Positions 39,476 to 51,500 of a stretch of DNA of 64,000 bases are shown here, piece after piece. Position 1 is the first letter of the stretch, and every line of letters begins with the position of its first letter. Source of the DNA: Tetranychus cinnabarinus (taxonomy: Eukaryota; Arthropoda; Arachnida; Trombidiformes; Tetranychidae); the NCBI GenBank assembly GCA_022266195.1, contig WHVY01000001.1:15438001-15502000 (forward strand). The letters are read 5' to 3'. The notes beneath the pieces were generated by a model. That model saw only the letters and a list, made by a program, of their open reading frames with translations. It was not told the origin of the DNA and searched no databases. The position numbers and the translations under genes are program-made.

Positions 39476-40110
39476 AGTGAATATAACAAATAATCATTTA
39501 TACTTGTTTCAAGTGAATAAAAAACAATCCAATTGTAAATGTTAGAAGAACAAAATAAAGTAAATTATATTCATTGAAAATCCCAAATATTAAGGTTTAT
39601 TATCTTATGTTTACAACTTGAATTGTATTAGCAACTGGGTAAATCTCATTCTGGGTAAGACCACTTTACTATTAACTCAAAACATTTATTGGATGTGTGC
39701 ACAAAAATAAACTATTTAATTGACAAAAAGAGCAATATAATGATATAATTTGATGAAATAAAATAAATATCAATTAATCTTTGTCATTGTTATTAAAATA
39801 AATTTTATTGAGTGAGACGTCATCTGGTGCATCAATTTGAAACTACTAAACATCTAATACAAGAAAAACTTGATAATTTTAATCAATCTCTGAATTTCAT
39901 TTTCAAAATAATGTAGCAAAGACAATAACAATATTTGATCTTCGAGTCGAATTCATTCTTGCTTCAAACAACAATTAAGCCAGAAGATACAATACAGATA
40001 CCGAAGATACGTAGAGGTTTTAAATCAACCGAGAAATTATATTGATGTTTACTGTTTGATACAAGATCAAATAATCAAAACAGAGTAATATTACAATGTG
40101 GAGTAATATT
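39476..40110. other. Intergenic between NDRG and neprilysin genes
   Basis: About 630 bp separate the NDRG start codon from the neprilysin stop codon (same strand). It must hold the neprilysin 3' UTR and NDRG promoter. TTTATT (AATAAA on the minus strand) occurs near 39805. No other feature seen. Confidence 0.5.
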
Positions 40111-43100
40111 TTACCAAAGAGTGCACTTTTTTTCTGGATTCATTTTAGCTTTGGATGGACAGTTGAAGGCTTCAGAAAATTCAACCATGTTTGACAAAGT
40201 GCCGATAATTCTGAAGATAAGAAAAAAAAGTATAATTAGATAACATGATTTGTGGGAATTTTGTCTGATATCAAGTAACACGATAAGTCAAATTATGGGT
40301 CACCTAAAAATTCCTGGACTATGTACATCTGTTCGTATCATATGAGATAAAGCTGGAGTCCTCCATTTGCCACAATAAAACTGGTGAAATAAAACAAAAT
40401 GAAAAAAATCAGGTTAAATTGTTTAAATAATGACAGACGTGTTAGAGCAATAGAAGATACTTTACATGAGCTGATCTAATGAAAAATAGTTGATATGGAT
40501 TATATTTAAGGCCAGGTAATAATGGCTCTTCTCCGTGATCCTTGACGTACTTTTTGTAAGCCTTTCAAATTATCAAATTACAATTTATAAATAAGATCAA
40601 ATTGCAAGCTTAAATAAGTGATAAATGTAAATAATGTCTATCTTGTAATAACCATTTGTCCTAAACTTACCACAATTGCTTGTTTCATGCCACCATTGTC
40701 AGCTATATTTTCAGCAAGTGTTCGATTTCCATTAACCTGGATAAGTTATTGGATAAATGATTAACATTTTGTCAAATCAATTAGTGATAAAATCAGTTTA
40801 CCTTTTCACCAGTCTTTTTGAGTTCAAATTGACTATACTGTTCTGCATAGCAGCGAGTTTTGGCTTCAAATTTTTCCGTAGTTGAATCTGACCACCAATT
40901 TTCATAATTCCCGTGCTCATCAAATTTTCTACCAACAGTGTCAAAACCATGAGAAATTTCATGTCCAATAATCCAGCCAACTGCTCCGAAATTTAAGTAC
41001 CTGCAATACAAAATGAATCTTTTAATAAAAGTAAATCAACGAATACTTGATCTTACATGGGATAATCAGCATTGATTCCAGTTGATTCAATGATGCTAAG
41101 TGGAAATTGAATGCTATTTTCTTGATGACGGTAATAAGCATTTATATCGATAACATTACTGTAATCAACCCAACTTTAGGTGGAAAAAAGATAAAAAAGA
41201 CGAGAATTAATTTTAGAAAATACTGGTAACAATTAATCTGGAAATTATGGATACTTTACAATCCTTTCTCATTTCCAGTAGTAATCTTGAGGTAATCTTT
41301 ATCCTTCTTCCAATGTCTGAGAAACAAAATCATTTCAAACCATGTAGTGTTTCTACCAGTAGGAACCTAGTCAAAGAGAGAAACAAATAAAGAGAATGCA
41401 TTACAATTATAATCAATAAAAGTGAATATGTGAACAGGTAAAAACATTAGGGTATTAATTTTGTTGTGGCTAGGAGTTTTGGATAAAAAAGATTGCGGAA
41501 ATGGCTTACCTCTTGATAATAATCATTGATTATATCGAAATCAGTCAATTCCTGGGGATAACCAACATGTAAGGTCATCAAACTTGTCTTATTTAGAGCA
41601 GCTTCCATTGATTGTGCATCCATCCAATCAGATGATTTAATCATTCCAATAAAAGATTCTTTGATATATTCGGTCATTTTTGACATCTGTCCAAATAAAT
41701 AAGGCGAGTTATAGAAGGGAAAAATGCAATAAATGTGAGTGGAAATTGATAAATCAATCAGATGTTATGAATATGACAAGAAAAAGTAGAATGGACAAAA
41801 CCAATACAAAATTATTTTATTAACGCTTACCAAATTGAGATTACTTTTGTCTTCAGTTGCATTAATATAAAGTCCAGATGAACCAATGTTGAAATATTTT
41901 TTGATCGTTTCCATGCAAAATGAATTTCGAGGCTTCAATGATTTACGTCCATCGATATGTTGGTAAAATTCACGACCCAGCAAGGCCCAGCGTTCGTCTA
42001 GTAAAACGGTTGAACTGAGCACAACTCGCCATAACAAATAATTGGCCAAAACTCTATATGTTTATAATTTTTATAGATATTGTTACATAGAAGATATGGA
42101 CCTACCTTTTATCTGTTGATTCAATCAGCTCACTCACGGCTTTAATATAATTTGGCACATAAACAATTATGTAGCTGTCATTATTAACAATTGAAAATGG
42201 ATCAAAGATGCCATTGAAATATTGAGTCCAGTTGTACGCTTCCTGTGATAATGCTTGTAACTGGTCAATCTTCATTGGATTGTAATAGTTGTGAGGAGTA
42301 TTACGAGATATTGTCAGCTGTAAACGAGAAAAAATTAAAATATATAACGTTCTAAAAATTTTGATTATTTGAAATACTCACTAAAGCCAATTTTATCTCA
42401 AATTGTAACACTTTTGCCATTTCAGCTTCAGCTAAGGCACGATCAGCTCCAAGGTATACACTCGATTTTACCATGAAACGTAGATATTCCTGAAGAACGG
42501 GATCATCTAGATCTTCCTCGTAGTAACTACGTTCTTCTAAAGCTAAATTGGCCTCACCAATCTGCACAAATAAACGATTGTTATTAATATGAGCAATCAA
42601 ATTGGAGATCTGTAAATTTACATAGATAACGTTGAATTTTTGGTAGAAAATGTGTGGGGAAATGGTGATCGCAGCAAAGATGTCATGAGGATAACCATAT
42701 TTACGCATATTGACCAATGTATCAACAATGTCAAACTCATCTTGCTTCCATTTGGTTCCCGAAACCACAGGCCAACCACCTAACTGATCGAGAACACCAA
42801 GGAGTAAAGAACTTCCTAAATTTTCCAAATTATCTGTAAAATGAACAAAACCAGAAAAAATTCAATTTACTGTTGACTTGCTGCGAGAGTTAAATACATA
42901 CCTTTATCCATACACAAATCGTAAAGATTTTTCATTTTAGTCAAATAATTATCATTTTGTGTTGTATTGATAGATTCTAGTAGAACTGGGAAAAATATTG
43001 AGAATTAAATAAAAATCAAGTGCTAATAGAATCAATTACCTTTCAATCTGTTGTTAATCTTTACTTGAGCTAGTGAAGTAGTCCACATGTTTGTACGATC

Positions 43101-43625
43101 CTCTGGTATCTCTGTAAATTCATTGTCTAATCCTCCGCATGCAAATTCATAAAAACCATCACATGGTGAAACTTCTTCATTTAGTTGGTCCAAAATAGTA
43201 GAGGCTAAACAATTTATAATTAATCAGTAAATAAATAAAAGCATTTTATAAAGAAAACATGATTTGAAAAACAAAGCAACTTACCTGCTTTGATACACTC
43301 TCGGCTTAAACAAACTTTGTTAACTAAAACATTGAAAACAGAAACAGTTGTTAGACCCAAATATACCCAAATTGATTAACAGCTTGTTAATTATGTTGAT
43401 TATTCAATTGTATGTTGTAATAGAAATTAAAATTAACACTTGAGATTGGACGAGAAAAGGCTTACCTTGGCAGTAAGATGTGATAATCACAATGGCTAAT
43501 GTAAAACATATGAATAATGTTACAATGACTAACAGGAGAAGGCATTTTTCAGAGCGAGTCAATTTTCTGAAAATTTGGGATTTATTTGGAAGAAAATTTA
43601 GTGTAAAATTTGCCACTTTAACCAT
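40111..43625 (-). CDS. Neprilysin-like M13 zinc metallopeptidase
   Basis: Complete 15-exon model, 2274 nt, 757 aa, all introns GT-AG and in phase: 43625-43466, 43323-43285, 43204-43040, 42985-42902, 42833-42382, 42317-42106, 42053-41831, 41686-41510, 41366-41260, 41173-41057, 41000-40802, 40736-40671, 40561-40466, 40380-40304, 40210-40111. The protein is a type II membrane ectoenzyme: a short cytoplasmic N-terminus, then one membrane helix (LLLLVIVTLFICFTLAIVII), then the ectodomain starting CLSRECIKA...SPCDGFYEFACGG. Catalytic features are INAYY (substrate-binding Asn-Ala), GHEISHGFD (HExxH zinc site and catalytic Glu), ENIADNGG (third zinc ligand Glu and Asp), HSPGIFRIIG and the terminal KKCTLW, the family's C-x-x-W end. 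It should cleave small peptides on the amino side of hydrophobic residues, including neuropeptides. Its length matches vertebrate neprilysin. Specific substrate unknown. Confidence 0.93.
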
Positions 43626-44223
43626 AAATGATTTAACAATTGGAAATATTAACTAGAAAAAATTAACTTTAATTAAACATTAACAAACAGACAATTTAAC
43701 AATAGATTTCAACTGGAAAACAAACATAAACAGAGCAATCTTGTTTCTTTATGGAAATATGTTGACTAAGAGATCAACAAGTTATCAGACGATAAAGCAA
43801 AGAGTGATAACTCTTTGCTCTTTGCTATAAAGGGACCGATAAATTAAACGTGAAATACAAAACAATATTCATCGGTCATTTCATGGTTGACATGGCAATC
43901 TTAATGATAATAAACATAATAACAATAAAGACTGGTAAATATTAAGAATCAGGAATAAACAGAGTGTGGAATGAGAAAAAAGTGAAAAGATTTAATTCAA
44001 TCGATACATTTTAATAGATTCAGAAGACTCAACAGTTTAACAAGATTGTCAATTTAACCGAAATCAATATAATTGTAATATCGGACGAGCTATTTGTACA
44101 TTAGAATCACAGATTGCATCGACTTAATTGATGTTGACATTATTGGTTGTTTTTTTTTTGTCTCCTTTCATTGAATTATCCTTTTTTGGTGGAGGACAAC
44201 TTTAATAAATATTAATATTGTCA
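43626..44223. other. Intergenic: neprilysin upstream / SLC17 copy A downstream
   Basis: About 600 bp. The right two-thirds (from about 43960) are shared with the duplicate near 59.63-59.90 kb. No further gene seen. It should contain the neprilysin promoter. Confidence 0.5.
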
Positions 44224-45726
44224 TTACTGAGACAGTGAAGGTCTTGAATATTTCCTATTAATCATTGAACCTGATGCTGAGTCAAGGATATACACTTCTG
44301 GATCGTAAATTGTTGTAGCAGCTAATTGTTCATTTTGATCATCATCAAAAGCCTTCTCTTCTGATTCAAATGTTGGATCCCACGGTTGAAGCTTAGATGA
44401 ACCCAATAGAGCAAAATAATGGGTTCCAATGATACAAATAGCTGTGGTTACCAGAAAAAGGTTTGACCAATGGTGAAGATCAGGGTAAAGGTAAAGCTGC
44501 ATATACACCATCCTTAAAGAAAAGAGTAACTCGACATTAATAAAGATGAATTCATTTATTTGTAAGTTTTGTTTACCTGTGACATTGATATCTTCAGCAA
44601 AGATTTGAAAAATTCTGGGACTTGGGTGGCAATGATAGCACTAAACCAACCATGAGAAAAATGAACAAAAATCAAAGCCCAAATAGGACCTGAAAGGAAC
44701 ATTTGTGCCCATGGAATGGGATTATTCTGATAAAAAAGTCAATAAAAAAGAGATTTTCCCGGGTTGAAAATGAAAGCGCGTAATTGTCATGGCCTCTGGT
44801 TTGCTAGTATCAGGGCAAATTAAGACTAATAACGCAGCAAAAAGTTGAGGCATTAGGATTTGAATCATAAATTGCTAAAATATTAGTCAACTTAAGACAA
44901 AAAAATCTGTGTACATTATGCAAAGCTTTTATCTGTTACTCACTGAATTACTTTTATCGTTTATCGTTGACCGTTCTTTGAGTATATATTCTTTCTCTGA
45001 TTGGCTTATTAACGGATGATTTTCTGGTTCATCGGTGACAATCATGAACCACAAAAGTCCCATAAAAATGTTGCAAGAACCTAAAATGTAAAAGGGCAAA
45101 GGCCAGCCACCAAGATAGTTGAGACTACATAAGTAACCAACGAATGGACCTGTTAGTATCATGGCTATCATTGCACCTGAAGATATGGTTGTGATGATTA
45201 AAGTTTTTTCATATTTGGGTGACCAACGAGAGGCCAAACCACTGTAACTGGATAGTCCAGGACCTAAGAAGAATCCGATGACAAAACCTAAAGCACAGAC
45301 AGCATAGACATTCCATCTAACAGCCGAAGGAAACAATAACATTGAGACTCCAGCCGTGAGACAACTTGCCAATACAATTCGCTTTGGTCCCAATCTATCA
45401 GCCAATCGACCAGCCGGGATAGGACTAAACAAACCTCCACAAAACATTATTGAAATCAATCGATCAACGGTACTTTGAGTCCATTCGTAATTAGACTCTG
45501 TATCGATTTTGTGACTGTTAAGTTTGTCCTGCAGCCCATCATTGGTGACTTCATTTTTCAATGACTCTGATCGAGTATGTGAATGTACTATAGAGACTGA
45601 TGATACGACTATGGTCATTTTGCAAGAACAGAATATGAAATTTATAAAGAAAGCGGCCACACAAACAATTACTCGTATTTTGATGAAAGGTTGTTTCGGT
45701 GAGGCAGACACAATATTTGAATCCAT
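44224..45726 (-). pseudogene. SLC17-type transporter, copy A, disrupted by internal deletion
   Basis: Exon 1 (45726-44944, 261 codons) and exon 2 (44726-44577, 50 codons) are intact and about 96% identical to copy B at 61.7 kb in exon 1. Exon 3 starts at 44512 but after 23 bp jumps into the middle of exon 4. The rest of exon 3, intron 3 and the first part of exon 4 (about 430 bp in copy B) are missing. The join sits in a short GGTAAAG-type repeat. In the exon 3 phase it reads DGVYAALPLP then TGA (44482-44480), so the product would stop at about 321 residues and lose the last five or so membrane helices. The downstream exon 4 frame is still open but out of phase. It is therefore a recent pseudogene, or a truncated protein. 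Confidence 0.85.
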
Positions 45727-45914
45727 TGTATTAATTGATCTCGTTTACATGAAAGAATAGAATCAAAATCAAATTGAAATTTTAGATTGTTTAGTGTCTA
45801 AATCTATGCGTCTGAAAAAAGTCAAATAACCTTTATTTGTATAGATGTCCATTCTATGTTTCTATGACAATTCGTTGATAAAATATTGCACCATTGCATA
45901 GTTAAATTAGAGGT

Positions 45915-46262
45915 GGACTTCGCAAGAATACGTTGTGAAAAAATAAATCAATTTTGATGCAAAATTATCAAAATATGGCCTTAAATGGACAAAGGTTCAA
46001 AATCTGATTTCGATTCGAAATGCCTTTCGTTAAAAATCTTATATTTTCAACTTCATACCAGGGTTTTGAAGAATCTAAAAATTTCGAAATGCAACCTCAA
46101 AGCTGTTGAAAAAGATATAATTCGCCCATTCTATATAACTCAATATAGACCGATTGAAAGGTTCAGGTCATTATCGAAACACAATTTCACAGAAATTCGG
46201 TAGGAGACCAAATTTTTCATCAATTCGAAATCAATTTACTAAAAAAAGACTTCCGAATTAAA
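45915..46262. repeat. Diverged half copy of the 57.6-kb foldback element
   Basis: Aligns with the complement of about 57985-58305: TTGTGAAAAAATAAATCAAT, TATGGCCTTAAATGGACAAAGG, the TTTCAACTTCATAC...AGGGTTTTGAAGAATC region and GAAACACAATTTCACAGA all have counterparts. The second arm and the inner hairpin are absent. The 72-codon open frame here is part of the repeat, not a gene. Confidence 0.7.
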
Positions 46263-46537
46263 AGGATAATAAGGTCAACTTTGGTGCCGTTGATAAAATC
46301 CCGATCTTTTATTGTATAACAACCCTTTCGATATTGTTTGTTTGTTGAAAATGTGACAAAAAAGCGACTGAGTTGAATCCAGCTAGAGTCGACTACTTGA
46401 CTTACTCGATCGGCTAACTTCAGAGCCTAATTATGAGAGGTTTGAGTGTATTAATATTACTGAAAATTCCAGCACAGTTGCAGCACAGCTTAATTTTAGC
46501 ATATGGATATGAGTTACTTCAGCACAGTTTAGGCACA

Positions 46538-47005
46538 CTATGCTAAATGATTATTGATAATTGAAATTGAAGTAGCATATTGTTTTAATTTTTGCTTTCG
46601 AAATAAGCCATCGAATGGAGCTTTTGCAATAACTTGATCAGGGTCAAGTCTGCATTGTATAAAAAGTGGGATATGATCAGGTTTAAAATTTGCAAAATCT
46701 GCTGGCGCTTCACTGAATATCACATTTTCGGTGTGCAAGATATAATCATATCTATGGCCGTTTCCTTGTGTATCAAAATAGGTATCAGATGTTGGTTGAA
46801 CAGAAAGGCGCAGCTTTTTGATGAATGCGTTTAAACATCCGTCACTATCTGTTGGATTAACAGTCCGATCGATATCCGCATTGAAATCGCCTACGATAAT
46901 TAAATATTTGGCAGGCAAAAATTCTTTGTCATCATCATCTTTTCCATCGTGTAACATCCGGCAAGTTGTCGCAAGTAGAAAATTCATGAAATTTTTGGGC
47001 ACCAC
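46538..47005 (-). pseudogene. Endonuclease/exonuclease/phosphatase-domain fragment (LINE-like)
   Basis: A 155-codon frame contains YLIIVGDFNADID (the GDFN motif), later GHRYDYILHTENV and KPDHIPLF (the DHxPL motif). These are the second half of the EEP nuclease fold as in non-LTR retrotransposons and DNase I relatives. It opens with GTG rather than ATG after an upstream stop. The +1 frame immediately upstream (FRLEFYDGADMTIFYTRG) looks like its continuation, so a frameshift is likely. The N-terminal catalytic N and E motifs and any reverse transcriptase are absent. It ends at TAG, 109 bp before the SLC17 relic. Confidence 0.6.
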
Positions 47006-47114
47006 GAGTATAGAAAATCGTCATATCTGCACCATCATAAAATTCTAATCTAAATTGGTGTCTCCCTTGTTGTAGGCTATTGTGGGACCTAGCTGAAGCT
47101 CTAGTTATCTCTTG

Positions 47115-47898
47115 TGAGACAGTGAATGTCTTGAATATTTCCTATTGATCATTGAACCTGACACTGAGTCAAGGATCGTAAATTGTTGAAACAGCTAATT
47201 GTCCATCTGATTGATGATCCAACGTAAGGTAAATCTGCATACAAATCACTATTCTCTCGAGGAAAAACAATTTTCTAAGTCGCCATCTATCGCATTGATC
47301 TATCATATTAACAAATTGTTTCTTCAGCTGTAAATTTTGATAACAAATTATTTTCTGTAACTAGATGGCGACTGTGAAAATTTCAAGGAAGAGTAAAAAA
47401 GTTTCCTTAAAAGGTGTGTAAATACCAATACGACAATGTGATTCAAATTACTAATGGTTAAAGGTATTGAAAGTGGATAATTAATGAAAAAAATGAAAAT
47501 TTATTAACTTGAACAACAAATGAGAACTACATCAACCTCGTGAAGATTTTGACAAAATTAATTTCAAACAATCATCAGGTAATTTAACAATTGACAAGTT
47601 TAAAGTTAGACTTGGATGGTTAGTCTAAATATTAATTGATTAATAATAGAAAAGAAAGTCGAAATTGAATGAAGACACTTTGGATACAAAAGGAAACAGT
47701 ATTAAAGGGGAGAAAAAATCATCACGACTGGATAAATAAAGCGGCCACACAAACAATTGCACGTATTTTGATGAAAAGTTGTTTTGGTCGGTCAAACACA
47801 ATATTTGAATCCATTGTATTAATTGATCTCGTTTACATAAAAATAGATAAAAATCGAATTGAAATTTAGAGTGCTTAGTGCCTAAGTCTATGCGTCTG
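47115..47898 (-). pseudogene. SLC17-type transporter relic, third copy
   Basis: Only the two ends of the gene survive. 47898-47735 matches the 5' part: upstream sequence and the first about 29 codons, reading MDSNIVFDRPKQLFIKIR. 47246-47115 matches the 3' part: the last codons of exon 4 with a 13-bp deletion, fused to the start of exon 3 (TTGATGATCCAACGTAAGG). About 500 bp of unrelated DNA lies between, including a short inverted pair AGTCGCCATCTA / TAGATGGCGACT. More diverged than copies A and B, so an older duplicate. Confidence 0.8.
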
Positions 47899-48590
47899 TT
47901 ATTAATGTTGATCTATTTATAATGTTCGATTATTGTGTCTTTCATTATGATTTAATGTTTGCCTTGACAATTAAATTTAAATTTTCTAATTTTAATGGCA
48001 ACTTTCCATTTCTTTTTTGACTTTAAGTTGCAAGACTTCTTTATGTCTAGCGATGATAGAGATTATTTGCTTACATGTTTTACTCGCATGAAACTGAGTA
48101 GATATTTTATTAATCCCATCGATAAGTTAAAGTGTCAATGCTGATTAAGTGGAAAAAATGGATTAAAATCAGAGATATTGACCTGGGAGATTGATTCAAG
48201 TCTTGGTTTGCAGCGCTCTTCAACAAGCCAACAATCAACTGCAACATTATATCATCATCTCAGCTCACTTACCCAATTCAAAATTCACTAACTCCCACCC
48301 ATCATCATCATCATCATCATCATCATTAACATCTCTCACTCTCTGATTTTCCTCTGTTTCTTTCATCTAAAAGCTCAAACCTGATCAAAACTTTGGTGAA
48401 ATTCAAATGAAACATTTGTCAACCTTTCATTTCTTAGGTGTATACCTTTGTGATTACTACTGATTTATGCTTCCATGACAGTATAATTTTTACAATCAAC
48501 TTTATTTAGTGACACTTATTTTTAAATTTTCAAGGATCAATCCATTTCGTTTTTACATTTCTTTCAACCTTATCAAGTCTTCCATTCAAC
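47899..48590. other. Intergenic upstream of sugar transporter
   Basis: About 690 bp with a (ATC)n microsatellite at 48301-48327. Probably contains the promoter and 5' UTR of the transporter. No specific motif identified. Confidence 0.5.
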
Positions 48591-51500
48591 ATGGCTTCCA
48601 GAGATGGTCCAACCAGTGCATCGTTAAATAATGAGTTGAGTATACACCTAGAAATTTACCTAGAAATCAACACTAGATTATCATCAAATTAACCCACCAA
48701 TTGATTCATGATTTCAGGAAAACCATGAAAAATGATGAATTTCGGAAAATGTCTAAAATCAATCGTAAGTTGACGACTTTTTTTTAACCATAATCAATCT
48801 CCTCTTTTATAAATTAACCTTGATTTACTTCAATTTTCCCCTTATTTACTTTCCATTAACCTTTTTTAACAATATAAAAATTATTGAATTATCATTAAAT
48901 GTTACTCCATTCTTAAAGTTAAATATTCAATCAACTGATTCACTTTATTGAATATTTACTCACATGATGGATAATGAACAACATTGATTCTGTTTTTAAA
49001 ATTTACTTTTTTCCAATTTTGATAATAACATCCAAGTGAAAATGAGAGCGAACCTTTCAATTGTCATACCTTTCAACTATTGTCAACAATTAGAACGATC
49101 ATGATTATCTTTTACCTTGAGAGTTTCCATTAAAAAATCCCGGAAGAAAATATTGATTCAAAGTAAACAATTAGAGAGAAACTGATCAACAATAAGAGGT
49201 TTGATTGATTCAGATTTGCCGATCAAGGTGATACAATTTTTCCATTGTTTAATAACAGTTCAATGACAATTTACTTCAATCTCAAGCATAAAAAAGTCTC
49301 AATATTGGCAGTAAAACCAGTTTTTCAATTTTGTTTACTTCGACTTGAAATTTCAATCAGTTGATAATGCTAATAATTAAGGGAAAATTAAAATTCATTG
49401 AAATCAGGAGAAATCGCAAAATTTTTGTGAAATGACACCAATTCAGATGAGCTCATCATATCAGTCTAAAGGAGTAAAGATTCAACAATTATCCTAATTT
49501 TTAATCGATTGCCTTGCTACTAATTTCAATTATTGAATGGGTTTGCCCTGGAATTGTTTTAAATGGCAATTTAATCACTCTTGAAGACATTAAGAGATTG
49601 TATCAAGTGGCTCAATGTGAGCTTATCAAAAATCGTAAGACTGTTAGACCTTGTTAGATACAATTTCAGGGTCAATTGATGATTGTTGATTAAATTGCAG
49701 ATGAGATGATGATTCTGACGCTGAATCTAAACTTAGATAAAATGTCAACCTAATCAAATACGAGTTACAATTTGAGTGAAATCAATAACTTTACAGATGC
49801 ACTTGTGCACAACATTTAGATATTGAAAAGGGTTTGTTGCTGATAAGGTGTTGAATAAGTTTGTATCATCTTTCAAATGCTACATTGACTTACTGGTTAT
49901 GTCATCAAGGTTTACTAATTAAATTGGATAGGAATTCCTATTGATAGTGTTTCAATTAAAAATCTCGAGTTTTATCAACAATCTAATTTGATGTAAACAT
50001 ATTTACCAGACTATCACCACAAACCTTGGCTTGATCATTGTAAAGGGTGCGTGCTAGAACTAACAATTATCTTATCTCAATAATAATTAAAACACATTGT
50101 TAAAGATGAAAATGTCCAACCAGTAGTAAAGATTTTCAATGACATTTCCAGCTATTTATTCATAATCGAAATAAGATGATTGTAACATCAGTAACACCCT
50201 TTAATATCATATGATATTGATCAGAAAGTACTCAATTGAAATTGTATCTCAACCTGTTATTCAGATGTTATTTAATTTGCTATTTTTTGCTCAATTTTAC
50301 TAAAAATAACATGGCTTCGAGTTGAAGTTTTAATCTAGATTAAAGTTTAAGGCATAAAGATTTATATCGATTGATAATCATCGTAAAGTTGGTTATTAGC
50401 CAACTCGTTGTAATCAGATGAAGCTGTACTATTGTCAACCTAGTCAATCAATTAACTGATTTTTATTTGATATCTTGTACTGAATCAATTGTGGAATGAA
50501 TATTTCATAATTGAACCAACTTTGAAAATTGATCAAGTATTGAATTGAGGGTGGATCCGGTTAAGCGAGAATCTTAATTAGAAATGAATTAATGTAATTT
50601 AATGTATATTAAAAAACTTTAATCTGTATCAATATAATGCTTAATCTAGATTAATTTTCGCGGCTTTTTCACAATTAGCTCCATCTATTTAATTTAATTA
50701 AAGATTTTACATTGTTATTAAAAGCTTAATTGGCTATTAGGTCATTTTAGTTTAAATTTTGTCTAATTTTGTTCATTTTGCCTCAAGAAATTCATTTTTT
50801 CATCAAAATAGTTAGTTTTTTTTATTTTTTTGGTGTTTTTTTCAATTAATCTGAAATTGAAATGTGTTCTTTTTCCCCTATTGTGGCCAAAAAATTCAAT
50901 ATTGAATTTAAAGTTTTCGCCGAAGCTTTGGAAAAAAGCAAAGCTGAAGCGTCTTCAATGACCCCTGAGCCAGTCAAAGAACTGGTAAATAATATTTACC
51001 ATAGAAAACGGGAATTTTTCAATTCCCTGGAAAAATTTGAGGACGAAAAAAGTTTTCAAAACCAAATTTTTTTCATCACCAAATGGAAAATTTCCACCTC
51101 TTGTGGTGAATTTCAATTTCAAGCCATTGGTGTCTCAGGCAAAAAAAAGACTTCTGCTGCTATAGCAGCATCAATTTTAGTTAAAGATTTGAAAAATACT
51201 CTTCAATCTGATTTGGTAAGTTCTTTGATTTTTCCTTTATTCAATAGTAAAGCATTGATTTGCTAAGAATTTCTCAGTTTTGAAAGTTTTCAGCTTTTTG
51301 AAATTGATTGTCTTGCTATTATCATGAATTATCATGACAATAGTAAGGTGAGAAATGACAAAAAGCTGAAAAGTCTTTTGAAATTTTGAAATATCTTAAG
51401 CTTAATCATGAGCTTTTTTATGCTTGACAATGTAATCTTGATTGTAATTTTTTCCTAAAAAATGATTCATATTGCAGCAAAGTCCTTCGTATTTGTCAGG

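Larger units (their letters stand above)
43461..45890. repeat. Segmental duplication block, copy A
   Basis: Nearly identical to 59506-61870. From left to right it contains neprilysin exon 1 (with the donor), the intergenic spacer and a whole SLC17 transporter gene with upstream sequence. Copy B lacks the stretch equivalent to about 43589-43960 (the first codons and promoter side of neprilysin). Copy A lacks an internal piece of the SLC17 gene and has about 130 bp extra in SLC17 intron 1 (about 44760-44890). Confidence 0.9.

Noticed and set aside
44224..44511. 95-codon frame beginning ATGGTGTATATG in SLC17 copy A
   Set aside because: Arises only because the exon 3/exon 4 deletion places an out-of-frame ATG before the exon 4 frame. 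It is part of the pseudogene, not a separate gene.
47278..47374. Short inverted pair AGTCGCCATCTA / TAGATGGCGACT
   Set aside because: Only 12 bp with a spacer of about 75 bp and no target duplication. Too weak to call a transposon.
48301..48327. (ATC)n tract as a regulatory or CRISPR-like array
   Set aside because: Plain trinucleotide microsatellite with no spacers. No CRISPR array, rRNA or convincing tRNA was seen anywhere in the window.
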